This document shows, piece by piece, positions 53,499-63,200 of a stretch of DNA of 64,000 bases. This stretch comes from Rhodobacter sp. (GTDB taxonomy: Bacteria > Pseudomonadota > Alphaproteobacteria > Rhodobacterales > Rhodobacteraceae): positions 1-64,000 of the forward strand of contig JADCEN010000018.1 of the NCBI GenBank assembly GCA_020250175.1, written 5' to 3'. Position 1 is the first letter of the stretch, and the number at the start of each line of letters is the position of its first letter. The notes beneath the pieces were generated by a model. That model was not told where the DNA came from, did not search any database, and worked only from the letters and a program-made list of their open reading frames with translations. The translations under genes were made by a program, and so were the position numbers.

Positions 53499-53866
53499 GG
53501 CAGCACCTTTTCTGTTTCGTCGCAGCGGCACACCGTGTGCCGTCTGAACGCAAATTCACAAAGTTCATGGGTCAGATAAAGCGGATGATCGTGAATGCAG
53601 ATGCGCAAGTTAGTCCCTAAGCGCCACAAAGCGGTCCACGACTGCAACCTACTGACCGCCCAGCGGCCTTGCATGGAACAACTCGCCGATAGGTGGACTC
53701 TGAGGTCGGCTGCCCACCTCGTGTCCGTATCTTGGACAAACTGGACCAGATCCGCCCAGAAGATGGGCAAGTCCCCTCCATCTTCCCCGCGCGCAATCGA
53801 TCAAGTGGCGCTACTATCGTAAGCGAAAGCTCCCGGCAGCGGAGCAGAAAGCAGAGGCAGACAGAA
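53499..53866. other. Gap before the S66 peptidase gene
   Basis: This 368-base stretch has no credible gene. GC content falls towards the peptidase gene. Confidence 0.35.
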
Positions 53867-54805
53867 ATGAGATACCTAGTTCCAGGGGATACGATCGGGA
53901 TAGTTAGTCCAGCATCGCAAGTGAAACGGGAAGTTTTCGATCAATTTCGCCTGCTGGCGGGTAGCTTGGGATTCAAGGTCAAGGTTTTCGGAGAGTTCGA
54001 TAGTCCCTTCGGTCGTCTTGCGGCAGACGACTGCACTCGAGCTGGACATCTTTCTGCAGCCTTCGCCGACGAAGAAGTGGCCGCCATTATCTGCGCCCGT
54101 GGTGGTTACGGCAGCGGACGTGTATTGGAGCATCTTCCGCGTTCAAGTTTCAAGGACAAGATTCTCGTTGGCTACAGTGATATCACCGCGCTGATGCTTC
54201 ACTTACAGGCGCAGCATGGAATGATAACGTTTCATGGCCCGATGGCCATTGATCTTGTTCAGAAGGGGAACAATGATACGCTTAGGTGGTTCCTCGAGAC
54301 ACTTTCCGGAACACGCCTAAGTTACGTTTTGGGCCATGAAGATTACTCAATTGTTAGAGCCGGTTGCGCATCTGGCCCGATCTATGGAGGTAATCTTTCC
54401 GTACTTGAGGCGCATATAGGTACTGAAAGCATGGTTGTTCCAGAGGGCATAATCCTTCTCTTGGAGGATGTCGGAGAGTTTATGTACTCGCTAGATAGGT
54501 CTTTGGTCCACATTCGGAGGGCTGGTTTGCTGGATCGCGCTTCCGGAGTAGTTATCTCGGACCTAAGGTTGAAGGATGGTGAGGGTAGCGACAATTCACT
54601 TGGCATGCTGCTCAACGACGTTCTGCAATATCACTTTGGTGCGTTTCATGGTCCAGTCGTATATGGATTGCCCTGTGGCCACACGGAGCGACAGATGACG
54701 TTGCCTATCGGAGCACACGCGCTGCTTGAAGTTGGTAGGGAGAACATGAAGATATCCTTCGAGAGCTTTTGGGAGAATGAGAACTCTCAATGTATTGCTG
54801 CATAG
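53867..54805 (+). CDS. S66-family peptidase (LD-carboxypeptidase/MccF-like)
   Basis: The 312-residue serine peptidase has the S66 elements AAIICARGGYGSGRVLEHL, the nucleophile S104 in VGYSDITAL, E200 in ILLLEDVGE and H272 in GLPCGHTE, which form the Ser-Glu-His triad. Family members trim murein tetrapeptides, or, as MccF, cleave microcin C-type aminoacyl nucleotides to give immunity. No signal peptide is present. Codon choice is visibly more AT-rich than in the neighbours, suggesting transfer from another source. A convergent XRE-type regulator ends 4 bases after it. Confidence 0.8.
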   Translation: MRYLVPGDTIGIVSPASQVKREVFDQFRLLAGSLGFKVKVFGEFDSPFGRLAADDCTRAGHLSAAFADEEVAAIICARGGYGSGRVLEHLPRSSFKDKILVGYSDITALMLHLQAQHGMITFHGPMAIDLVQKGNNDTLRWFLETLSGTRLSYVLGHEDYSIVRAGCASGPIYGGNLSVLEAHIGTESMVVPEGIILLLEDVGEFMYSLDRSLVHIRRAGLLDRASGVVISDLRLKDGEGSDNSLGMLLNDVLQYHFGAFHGPVVYGLPCGHTERQMTLPIGAHALLEVGRENMKISFESFWENENSQCIAA

Positions 54806-54808
54806 ATG

Positions 54809-55585
54809 TCAGACAGCTCTGAATGCAGAGAACGTCTTTGTCACAGAACGTAGGGCTGGCACGGCTCCTTCGTGCCAAAAACCCTCCTTTGGGAAACTGC
54901 CAACTTTGGGATCGTGATCAGTCCCGCTTTGCGGTGGAACTTCTCTTTTCTCTATGTATACTGGTGTAGCCGCTGGATGGAAACCAATGTCAGAAACCTC
55001 ATTTATTCCCAATAGAATGCCCTTGAAGAAGAACTTTTCGTTTCCTCGCTGGCTTGTCGTTGTGATTATTCGGGTAAAGCCCTTCTGCGATGAGCCGATA
55101 AACTGAACAACTGATATTCCAGGCGGTATTGCAACATCGCCTTCGAATACATATGTAAACATCTGATTGTCCTGCTCACGACGGTTTCTCTGGCTCTCCC
55201 GGTATCTCATGCAGTTCAGTTTCCCGTCCCAGACTATTTCAAAGTTTGAGCAGATGATGCGATCTGCGAAATCGTAGGAGTTTCTAAACATGTAATAGTG
55301 CCCGATATAACTCTCATATGATCGCCTGGCATATCCCCCCAGGTGGGTTGGCGCACTTGTGTCGTCAGAGGATGGTGACCTTGATCCGGAATCCAAATTG
55401 ATCTTTAGTGCGCTAGCGAGAAGATTGAGAGAGAAAATCCTTATCTTTTCTCCATGTCTAACACGGTCAACGGTTTTTCGGTCTACTCCCGCCTTCTCAG
55501 CCAACACGGCAGACGACCAACCATTTTGCATCATGGCAACGGAGATCTTGTTCCCTATGTCACGCCAGTCGATGTCAATAGTCAT
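54809..55585 (-). CDS. XRE-type helix-turn-helix regulator with unknown C-terminal domain
   Basis: The 258-residue product has an N-terminal helix-turn-helix (ISVAMMQNGWSSAVLAEKAG, then VDRKTVDRVRHGEKI). A C-terminal domain of about 150 residues (YESYIGHYYMFRNSYDFADR; VFEGDVAIPPGISVVQFIGS) has the beta-rich look of a ligand or sensor domain. I do not recognise that domain. Like the neighbouring peptidase gene it is less GC-rich than the island average. It starts about 150 bases before the integrase gene and may control the peptidase or the island. Confidence 0.6.
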   Translation of the reverse strand: MTIDIDWRDIGNKISVAMMQNGWSSAVLAEKAGVDRKTVDRVRHGEKIRIFSLNLLASALKINLDSGSRSPSSDDTSAPTHLGGYARRSYESYIGHYYMFRNSYDFADRIICSNFEIVWDGKLNCMRYRESQRNRREQDNQMFTYVFEGDVAIPPGISVVQFIGSSQKGFTRIITTTSQRGNEKFFFKGILLGINEVSDIGFHPAATPVYIEKREVPPQSGTDHDPKVGSFPKEGFWHEGAVPALRSVTKTFSAFRAV

Positions 55586-55735
55586 CTGGACACGCCTCCA
55601 CCCTAGACACCCGAGTCGATCATAGCACAAACTGGGCGCAGGTGTCTCTGATCGGTAGATTGGTTGCCGTGTGTTTGCGTTTGGTTCGGAGTACTGACGT
55701 CGCCAGAGCAATTTGCCAATGGGGCATGCTTTGAT

Positions 55736-56974
55736 CTATTGCGTACTTGGAATGAACCTTGTTCTCGATTGAAGGAGTGATGCCACCGCGTCCACCCGTG
55801 CTCGAAGCGGTGGGTCCGCCAGATGGGCATACCTCTGTGTCGTCTTGATCTGGGAGTGTCCCAGCAGCTTGCCGATCATTTCCAGCGAAGCGCCACCGCT
55901 AACTAGTAGGGACGCGAAAGTATGGCGGAGGTCATTGATGCGCACGTTAGGAAGATCGGCCTCCTTCTGGATGGACACCCAAAAGCGTCGAATTTCCTGC
56001 ACCGGCTCGCCTGCAACGTCGCCCGGATACAGCCAGGGCGAGGCCTTCGGCACCGCAAGGCGGCGCTGGTGGACGAGAGCTGCCACGTCTGCCGAGATTG
56101 GCAAACGATGCGCACGCCGCTGCTTGGTCGTCGTAGCGGGCTTCGACCAGAAGGCCAGTTCGAGGTTGAACTGCTCGAACCGCGCCGCCCGGACCTCTCC
56201 GAGGCGCGCACCGGTCAACATGCACATCCGGATGATGCCCGCCGCGCGCTGATCCTTGGCGACGGTCAGCGCTTTTGCCAGCCGAGCGATCTCGTCCAAC
56301 GTCAGGAACCGCTCGCGCTCGGTCTCGATCTGGCGCCGGAACCCGCTGGCCGGATTGTCGGGTCGCATCTTCCACGCGACGGCCAGGGTGAACATCTTGC
56401 GGATCACCTCGCCCACCCGGTTCGCCCGGATCGGTGTCGGCTTGGCTGGCTTCAGCTTGCTGCGGCGAAGCTTGGGCGCAGCCTTTGCCGGTCGAGCCCG
56501 TCCTTCTGCAATCTTGGTCAGCAGACGTTCCACGTCCGCCGGGGTGATGTCGGCGACGAGCCGGTTGCGCCACTGCGGTTCGACCAACTTGCGCATCATG
56601 GAGGTCTGATCCCCGCCGTTGCGGGGAGCAAGGTGAGGGATGTGTTCGGCGATGAAGCGGTCGATCAGATCAGAAACGCGCGGGGCCTCACGGTTATCTC
56701 GCCGCTGTTCCAGCGGATCGTGCCCCTCGTCGATCTCGCGGCACAGCGCCTTGGCGCGATCCCGTGCCGCCGTGACGCTCCACTCCGGCCAACTGCCGAT
56801 CGTGCACCGCCGCTGCCGCCCCTTAATCCAGTAGACGAGGCAGAAGGCGCGGTTGCCCGAGGCATAGACCGTCAGGGCAAAGCCCCGGACTTCCTCGTCA
56901 TAGACCTTGTAGTCGACGCCGCGCTTCTCGGCGGTCTTGGCCAGTTTTTCCGTCAGCTTTTCACGTTTCGGCAT
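55736..56974 (-). CDS. Tyrosine recombinase/integrase of the island (DUF4102 type)
   Basis: The 412-residue integrase has an N-terminal DUF4102-like arm-binding domain (VYDEEVRGFALTVYASGNRA), a core-binding domain (about 100-215) and a catalytic domain with R257 (TGARLGEV), R350 (NDLRHTFAS), H373 (LGHSQIKTT) and the nucleophile Y382 (QRYAHL). The HxxR box reads INDLR, so position 347 is Asn where His is usual. It lies 289 bases from the right attachment repeat and faces away from it, as is normal for tRNA-targeting islands. It should catalyse integration at, and excision from, the tRNA-fMet sequence. Confidence 0.85.
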   Translation of the reverse strand: MPKREKLTEKLAKTAEKRGVDYKVYDEEVRGFALTVYASGNRAFCLVYWIKGRQRRCTIGSWPEWSVTAARDRAKALCREIDEGHDPLEQRRDNREAPRVSDLIDRFIAEHIPHLAPRNGGDQTSMMRKLVEPQWRNRLVADITPADVERLLTKIAEGRARPAKAAPKLRRSKLKPAKPTPIRANRVGEVIRKMFTLAVAWKMRPDNPASGFRRQIETERERFLTLDEIARLAKALTVAKDQRAAGIIRMCMLTGARLGEVRAARFEQFNLELAFWSKPATTTKQRRAHRLPISADVAALVHQRRLAVPKASPWLYPGDVAGEPVQEIRRFWVSIQKEADLPNVRINDLRHTFASLLVSGGASLEMIGKLLGHSQIKTTQRYAHLADPPLRARVDAVASLLQSRTRFIPSTQ

Positions 56975-57101
56975 AGGTTGTCCTCGCTCATGGCGCGGCG
57001 AATGGGTCGCGCGTTTGCCCGCCGACACCCATGCACACCGATCGGACCGGCGAAGAGGCGCGGACCGGCGTGGAAACCGCCGGACCTTCGCCGGTTGGGT
57101 T

Positions 57102-57120
57102 GCGTCCACATCACGTCCAC
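57102..57120 (+). repeat. Integrase arm-like direct repeat, right end
   Basis: GCGTCCAC at 57102 and ACGTCCAC at 57113 repeat the octamer pair found at 13208-13226 with the same 11-base period and orientation. The pair lies between the integrase start and the right attachment repeat. Confidence 0.5.
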
Positions 57121-57262
57121 GTCCTTCCAGGCTTTTTCCGACATGCTTTGACCTCGAATGGGCTTCGACGGTCGCGACTGAGCCGGGTAACCCCCAAGTA
57201 ATCAATGGCTCACGGGTTAGAGCATTGAAAAGACTGAGATTTCAAATCTGCGGGAAGTGTGG

Positions 57263-57309
57263 CTCATAACCTGAAGGTCACAGGTTCAAATCCTGTCCCC
57301 GCAACCAAA
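57263..57309 (+). repeat. Right 47-bp attachment repeat (tRNA-fMet 3' half)
   Basis: This repeat is identical to 13098-13144. The bases before it (ATTTCAAATCTGCGGGAAGT) do not provide the D-arm and 5' anticodon stem of a tRNA. It is therefore also a partial copy. Confidence 0.85.
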
Positions 57310-57403
57310 GTATCTAACCTTTCCAAATGGTTAGAATCCGACAAAAACACTTGTGTATAGTGCAGCGCGTTTTACCTCAACGCCACCTCAACGTTTGACG
57401 AGT

Positions 57404-57427
57404 CCCCCTGAAAAGCGGGGGCTTTTT
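57404..57427 (+). terminator. Rho-independent terminator
   Basis: CCCCC (57404-57408) pairs with GGGGG (57417-57421), and CTTTTT follows. It lies downstream of the right attachment repeat. Confidence 0.7.
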
Positions 57428-57467
57428 GCGTTTGGTACCCAAAAAAGTCTTGTGGCATCATCGCCCC

Positions 57468-58190
57468 ATGATCGAGTTCCGCACCCTTCCCGATGACCAT
57501 TCCGACCTCGCGCACTCGCCGCTGTTACGAGCTGCGCTGCTGACGCTTCACTACGTGCAGGAGCACGGTGCCATCGGGCTGACCAAGACAATGGCATTCA
57601 AGCGCGTCTTCGTGCATTGGGCGGTCGAGCATTTTGACTGGCCCGGAAAGAGCGCAGAAGAAATGTTCCGCTACAGCAAGGTCATCAATGAATACGAGTT
57701 CCCGCCGTTAGAGGTGCTGCACCAGGTTCTGATCACCCTGCGCCTGGGGCGGCACTTCAAGGGCGAATTCCGTCTGACCAAGCGCGGCGCCGAACACGCG
57801 AGCGCACCAGCGCGGCTGTTTGCGGAACTCATCCCGTTCTTCGTTCTCCAAATCGACCACTCCTCCTACGCCCGCTTCGAAGATCGCCCCTTCGGCAAAT
57901 GGGATGTGTGGATGAACGTCATCAACGTCGAGGCCGACCATGGCACCACTGAGCGGGCGTTGTTCGCGGCCTTCTATGGTGAGGACCATGATTGGGATAA
58001 TGCGGGGTGGCGCGAGATGGCTGCGTTCTCTTCCTGCGTCCTGAGACCGCTTGAATGGGCGGGATTGCTTGCAGAGACCCGTGAAGTGCGCGATGGCAAG
58101 CATGTGCACCACGTCTTCAAAACGCCGCTCTGGCGCAGTGCGCTGAAGCTGGACACCGATCACATGTTGCAACGTTTGACACTTCAGTAG
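57468..58190 (+). CDS. Hypothetical cytoplasmic protein
   Basis: The 240-residue product starts MIEFRTLPDDHSDLAHSPLL. It contains helical segments (AIGLTKTMAFKRVFVHWAVE), an acidic/aromatic region (FGKWDVWMNVINVEADHGTT) and a C-terminal winged-helix-like part (PLEWAGLLAETREVRDGKHV). No membrane segment or catalytic motif is seen. It is the first gene right of the island, just after a terminator. The family is not recognised. Confidence 0.6.
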   Translation: MIEFRTLPDDHSDLAHSPLLRAALLTLHYVQEHGAIGLTKTMAFKRVFVHWAVEHFDWPGKSAEEMFRYSKVINEYEFPPLEVLHQVLITLRLGRHFKGEFRLTKRGAEHASAPARLFAELIPFFVLQIDHSSYARFEDRPFGKWDVWMNVINVEADHGTTERALFAAFYGEDHDWDNAGWREMAAFSSCVLRPLEWAGLLAETREVRDGKHVHHVFKTPLWRSALKLDTDHMLQRLTLQ

Positions 58191-58437
58191 TCCGTTGGCG
58201 TACCCGGCCAACAGCGGTCAGTAAACCCGAGGCGTACCGTCCGCCAGCAGGATTGCCCGGACTGTCTGTGCGACAATGCCGCGGGCGGCGTCCATTAGTC
58301 TCCGACCGCGGCGCTGTAAGCTGCTCGTCGGTCGCGAGGAAGTCGGAGCGGAAGAGGGCAAAGAGGTACAGGATGATAATATATGCCGCGAAGAACCCGC
58401 GACACACCTTCCCCGCAACTCTTGCCGTGTTCGACAT
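58117..58437 (-). CDS. Doubtful small membrane protein
   Basis: The frame starts MSNTARVAGKVCRGFFAAYI and has one strong membrane helix (IIILYLFALF), then a polar tail that overlaps the end of the convergent gene. It lies 46 bases after the membrane-protein gene in the same direction and could be the last gene of that operon. No clear ribosome site is seen. Confidence 0.25.
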   Translation of the reverse strand: MSNTARVAGKVCRGFFAAYIIILYLFALFRSDFLATDEQLTAPRSETNGRRPRHCRTDSPGNPAGGRYASGLLTAVGRVRQRTTEVSNVATCDRCPASAHCARAAF

Positions 58438-58483
58438 CTGGCGAAGCCCAGAGCGCGTTTGGAGCGCCGCGAGGAGAGCCCGT

Positions 58484-59506
58484 TCAGTCTGTATCGCGGA
58501 TGCTCCGATCGCGACGTGGACCCGCGCGCCTCGAAAACTGGCTCCAGACCACCCGGACGATCCGCCTCTTACCCAAGGCGGCCTCCTCCTTCGGGCCCGG
58601 GACTTCTTTCCCACTCGGCCCCGCAGATACTGACAGTATCTGACCAATTACCAGGATCAGCGACAAGACCGTTGTGGCGATCTGGAACAGCGGATTGGCC
58701 AGCAGACGGTCGCGCCATTCCGGCCCGATCCGGGCCGGAAGCGCTCCCAGCTTGCGTTGCACCGACAGCACCGGTGCCGCCCCCTGAGAGCCCGCCTCGA
58801 CCCAGATGCGCAGTGTTGCCGCTGTCAGGTCGATCATCACGTCACTGCGTATTGGTTCTCCGCTGTGCTGATCGACAAATCCCACCATGTCGAACCGCCC
58901 AAGGCTGCCTGCCAGCGTCTCCACCTCGCCCAGACCCGGCACACGTTCGAAAAACGAATAGTCCGCCTGCACCAGATGCGCCGTGCTGTTGGACCGGGCG
59001 GGTTGGCCCAGCGTGATCGACCCCGCCGCCCGCAATACCGAAATCCGCTGCATCTCGGCCCGGCCAATCACCACCGGGGCCCCGAACGGAATGTCCTGTT
59101 CCCCGATACGCGGCACTGGACCCTCTGCAGCGGAAAAGACCAGGGTCAGATTATTCTCCACCGGATCAAAGCTGATATCGGCCCGCGCCGGCCCCTGCAG
59201 ATACAGCGCTCCTGACACCGCCCGCGCCTCTGCCGCCCGCGCGGGCGAGGCGGCGGGCAGCAGCACCACCGCCTCGCCCATCTCGAAGGTAAAATCATCG
59301 GCGCGTAGCGTGGTCAGCGACAGCTGCATTGTCTCGCCGGTCAGCCGGATCGTGCGGTCGCGGTCGGCCAGCAGAAAGATCACCGCCCCCAGCACCAGCG
59401 CGCCGATGATCGCAATCGCGACGTCGCGCGGGCGCAGCTGCAGGCCGCGCCACCGGCCGGACCTGGCAGGCGGCGCGGTGGGTGGGGCGGCCGTTGCGTC
59501 GGTCAC
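58484..59506 (-). CDS. Two-pass membrane protein with large extracytoplasmic domain
   Basis: The 340-residue product starts with a GTG at 59506 that overlaps the upstream stop (GTGA). A basic N-terminus is followed by a membrane helix (VAIAIIGALVLGAVIFLLA, about residues 28-46), about 230 residues of beta-rich domain (LTLVFSAAEGPVPRIGEQDI; ARSNSTAHLVQADYSFFERV), a second helix (ATTVLSLILVIGQILSV) and a basic cytosolic tail. The topology puts the large domain in the periplasm. The family is not recognised. Coupling to the secreted-protein gene upstream implies a joint function. Confidence 0.6.
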   Translation of the reverse strand: MTDATAAPPTAPPARSGRWRGLQLRPRDVAIAIIGALVLGAVIFLLADRDRTIRLTGETMQLSLTTLRADDFTFEMGEAVVLLPAASPARAAEARAVSGALYLQGPARADISFDPVENNLTLVFSAAEGPVPRIGEQDIPFGAPVVIGRAEMQRISVLRAAGSITLGQPARSNSTAHLVQADYSFFERVPGLGEVETLAGSLGRFDMVGFVDQHSGEPIRSDVMIDLTAATLRIWVEAGSQGAAPVLSVQRKLGALPARIGPEWRDRLLANPLFQIATTVLSLILVIGQILSVSAGPSGKEVPGPKEEAALGKRRIVRVVWSQFSRRAGPRRDRSIRDTD

Positions 59507-60258
59507 GGAGCGGCCAGCCAAAGCTCGGCCTCGGTCAGCACCCGCAGCTCTTCTTGGGGTTGGCCATTGCGCTGCACGATGCGGAACGCCAGCACGATGA
59601 ACGGATGGCGACCCGGCCCCAGTGCCGTCGCATCGACGGGGCACAGGTGGGTGTAGGTGCCGCTTTCCCGCGGCTTTGGCGCGCAGGCGACGGCGAAGTT
59701 GTCGTCGTGAAACTCAAGCGCTACGCGATCCTTATCTACTGCATTGACAAAGACCGACAGGGTCGACAGTCCGGCCAACGTCTTCCAGCCCGAGGCGAGG
59801 ATCACATTCGTCGTGCCCGCCTCGCAGGGGCCGACCGACACGCGGGTCAGTGCATCCTCGGGGCCAACCCGCAGCAGGTCCTGCGGTGGAGTGACATATC
59901 GGGTTGCAAGCGGCACGGTCGACGGCCCACCCCCCCACGCGGGGGCGACCGTGAAGCTCTGGGTGCCGATGTAGTAATCACGGGCCGCAATCACCCGCAC
60001 GCAGACATCCTGCCCCGCCAGTTCGGCGGGCACGAGTGCTGTCAATAGGCCGCTGGTGGGCGCACCTTCGACGCGCATTCCCGGCAGAGTGGCGCCGTTA
60101 TATTCCGGGGGCCGCCAGTCCTCCAGCATGGCGCCTGACGCCTTCAGCCCCTGCGGCACTTCGGCTTGCGGCAGCGCAGGGACCGCCCCGCAAAGCACGA
60201 GGATCAAGGCAAGAACATATCCCTTGACCGCAGCTTTGGACGCAACGCTATCCTGCAT
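59503..60258 (-). CDS. Secreted hypothetical protein
   Basis: The 251-residue product has a Sec signal peptide (VKGYVLALILVLCGAVPALP, residues 11-30). The mature beta-rich domain contains four or more cysteines (AGQDVCVRVIA, VSVGPCEAGT, FAVACAPKP, YTHLCPVDA). It is the first gene of the minus-strand pair and is divergent, across only 26 bases, from the large trypsin/Sel1-like gene. It probably acts in the periplasm with both neighbours. The function is unknown. Confidence 0.6.
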   Translation of the reverse strand: MQDSVASKAAVKGYVLALILVLCGAVPALPQAEVPQGLKASGAMLEDWRPPEYNGATLPGMRVEGAPTSGLLTALVPAELAGQDVCVRVIAARDYYIGTQSFTVAPAWGGGPSTVPLATRYVTPPQDLLRVGPEDALTRVSVGPCEAGTTNVILASGWKTLAGLSTLSVFVNAVDKDRVALEFHDDNFAVACAPKPRESGTYTHLCPVDATALGPGRHPFIVLAFRIVQRNGQPQEELRVLTEAELWLAAP

Positions 60259-60284
60259 TCATAACCTCTTTCGGGATTCGCCCA

Positions 60285-63200
60285 ATGTCGGCTGTCCATT
60301 CTCTTATCTTGGCCGTGATCTGGCTGTTTTGTCTAGTGTCGAGCGGCGTGGTACGGGCCGAGCAGATCCACATCCAGTTCGGCGAGGACCGCGGTGCTGG
60401 CACCGTGATCTCGCATAACGGTGCCTGCGTGGTGCTGTCCGTCCTGCATGTGCTCAATCCAGAGAAGCGCGGCTTTCGTGCCTATGCAGTGGGTCAGAAG
60501 GCCCCCGAGAGCCCCAATCTGGAGGTGCTGGAACTGCCTTTTGGCGCCCAGAACCACAAATATGCCCGGCTGGGGCAACTGACCGGATGGACCGATCAGA
60601 GCTGCCCGATGTCGCTGACCTGGGTGCGGGACGACGCGTGGACCACCATCCTCGGCGGGCTTGCGCGGGACACCGGATTTAGCGGCGATCTGTTCCTTCG
60701 GGTGATCGACGAGCCCGGCTTTGTCGATGTGCCGGTCCGACTGCAACGCTCGCCGATGCCCGACACATTCGACTTCTTCATAGACCCCGGCACCGCCGAC
60801 ACCATCCCGGATGGCGCGGGGATCAGCGGCAGCGGCATTTACTATGCCGGGGCCATTTCAGCGCGTCAGGGTCGGCTTGTCGGCATTGTCAATGGTGCCT
60901 CGACGACGTCGAATGCCTATACCGCGATCCGAATCGAGCCGATCGTCCGCGCGCTCGGGCTGGCCGTTTACGACGACGGCCCCGACGATAGCGTTGCGGG
61001 GCAGGGCAACGCCCCGGGCGTCACGGCCGACACCGTTGCGGCATCGGTGCCAAAGTCGGAGACGGAATGCGACAGATCGGCGGCCAACCCCGCCGACCCC
61101 GGCCGCCATCCCAGATCTCAGGGCATCGTGCGCGATGCGATAGACATCGCCAAGGCCCTGCGCGACTGCCAAATTGCGTATGCCAATCATCCAGCCTCGT
61201 CGCGTCTAGCCTATCAGCTTGGGCGGGTGCGGGCTTTTGATTATCTGGCGGCACCAGAGCCGACAAAATTCGTGGCCGCCGTCGATACCTTGAACGAAGC
61301 GCTGGCCGCCGGTCACGGCCATGCGATCATCAATCTGGGGGATCTGTTGTTGCGCGACCTGCCCGAATGCGGCGGGATCGACAAATGCCTCGCCTCCTAT
61401 ATGGGTTCGCTGGACGTGCTGGCCGAGATCGACCCGACCCGTGCCGCCATTGAACGGGGACGGATGCGGGTGTACGGCGACCATGCCGATAGGCTCTGCC
61501 CCGATCAGGCGGTCTGCGTCGCCGAGCTTGCCGCCACCTATGGCGCCGTTCCGCCGGGGCCGGGCTACAGCGAAGCCCAAGCCCAGATCGCCTTTCTGGT
61601 GCTGCACCGCGGGTTTCAGCGGGACTGCCCCGATGACGCAGGCTGCCGCGGCTTCCTGCGGCAGGCGCTGGCCACTCGCGCCGACGAGCAGATCGGTTGG
61701 GCGGCACGGGTGCTCGGTGATCTTTATGCTGCCAACGAGGCGATACCCGGCGGCTGCGACACAAGGGCGGAGTGCCGAACCCAGGCCATTGCCGCCTGGC
61801 AGCAGGCAGGACAGTTGGGCGACGCGCGCGCGTTCAAGAACCTTGGCGACCGGGCCTTCGGGTCTGACTGGCTGGCCGCCTTTGCCTGCGCCGACCAAGC
61901 CGCTTGCCGCAAGGAGTCCTATGCTTACTATGTCAAGGCCGCCACACAGGGTGTGACCGAAGCCAACCGGGCTGTCGCCTGGTCCTTGCTTTACGATCCG
62001 GATGCCACTGGCTGTGGCGATAGCATCGACTGTCTGCGGTTGGCGCGGGGCTTCCTGTTGGAAGAGAAATTCGCCGAGACCGCTTCGGGAAAGAGCCTCC
62101 TCGCAGATGCGATACGGAAGTATCCGAATGACATGGCCGATCTGTGCGGGGCCGAGGGTTGCCCAAAGCGCATGTTCGACCTCTATCGCCGGTCTTCCGA
62201 GCTTGGGTCCGGGTATGGGAAGTTCAGGATCGGGGAAACCTATGAGGTCGATGCAGAATTGCTTGCCGACAACCCGGAAGCAGTTACTATATCAGGTTGT
62301 GCAACATCCGTTGCTTGCCTTGACAATGCGATTGTCTGGTATCAGCAGTCAGCATCCTCCGGTAGGACCTCGGATCTTGGCAACTGGCTCCGGGCGCTGG
62401 TCACCCGAGCGTATAATTCCGACGGCGACGAGGCGGTGATCGAGCTGAACAGGGACCTTGCGGTCTGGCTCGATCAGGTCGAAACCCTTTCCGGCGCGCG
62501 GGTTTCGGATGTGGACGAGGAATTCCTGCGCCTGATGAGCATATCCCGAGATGCCGATCCACCGATCTGCGATGGCTTTGCCGCCCGCTGCGAAGCACTG
62601 CGCGCGGCGATCCTGTCTTACGCGTCCGCCACGGATGACGCCGATTATGTCCGCGATCTGGATAACGCGCTATATTGTTACGATGAGTGTGATGCAGGCG
62701 AGATTGCCTTGATGGGCCGCGTTGCCGCTGCCGGGTCCACCTTTGTTCTCAGTGATTACGACTTCCTTTCGCACCTCAACACTCGCGTCTGCCCCTTTGC
62801 GCAACCTGTCTGCCCATTTGCCGACACCAACAGCTTTGCCGACAACATCCGGACGGCGGACTTGTCGGACTTGCGCGACCTGGAATTCAAGCTCGACGAA
62901 GGATTTGTGCCGCCGCTTGCCACCGAACAGATCACGGCGATCCTTGCGGAAAAAGGATCTTCTGTGGTGCAGACCATGCGGGAAGTTGATCGTCTGGTAG
63001 CAATCTATCAGGGCGACGGAGGTGTGGCGGACGTCCCCGAAGACCGCGCAAGGGCGGCGGTCGATGCCTTTGTGGCGCGGTTGCAGCAGGGCGGCCGGGG
63101 CGACACGCTGGACAGCGCGGCGCTGCACCTGATGTTCCTGGACAATCACCCGGTATTCCAGACCCTGCCCGCCGAGGTGCGGGTCGATCTTGCGATGTTC

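Larger units (their letters stand above)
13098..57309. mobile_element. Putative 44-kb genomic island at a tRNA-fMet attachment sequence
   Basis: Identical 47-bp direct repeats at 13098-13144 and 57263-57309 match the anticodon-loop-to-CCA half of an initiator tRNA-Met. A DUF4102-type tyrosine integrase (55736-56974) lies just inside the right repeat. ACGTCCAC repeats with an 11-base period lie inside both ends (13208-13226; 57102-57120) and look like integrase arm sites. Between them are prophage-type genes, transposase remnants and two catabolic cargo blocks. The intact tRNA gene is not visible at either end, so the element may be one of a tandem array or may have been rearranged. Confidence 0.7.
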
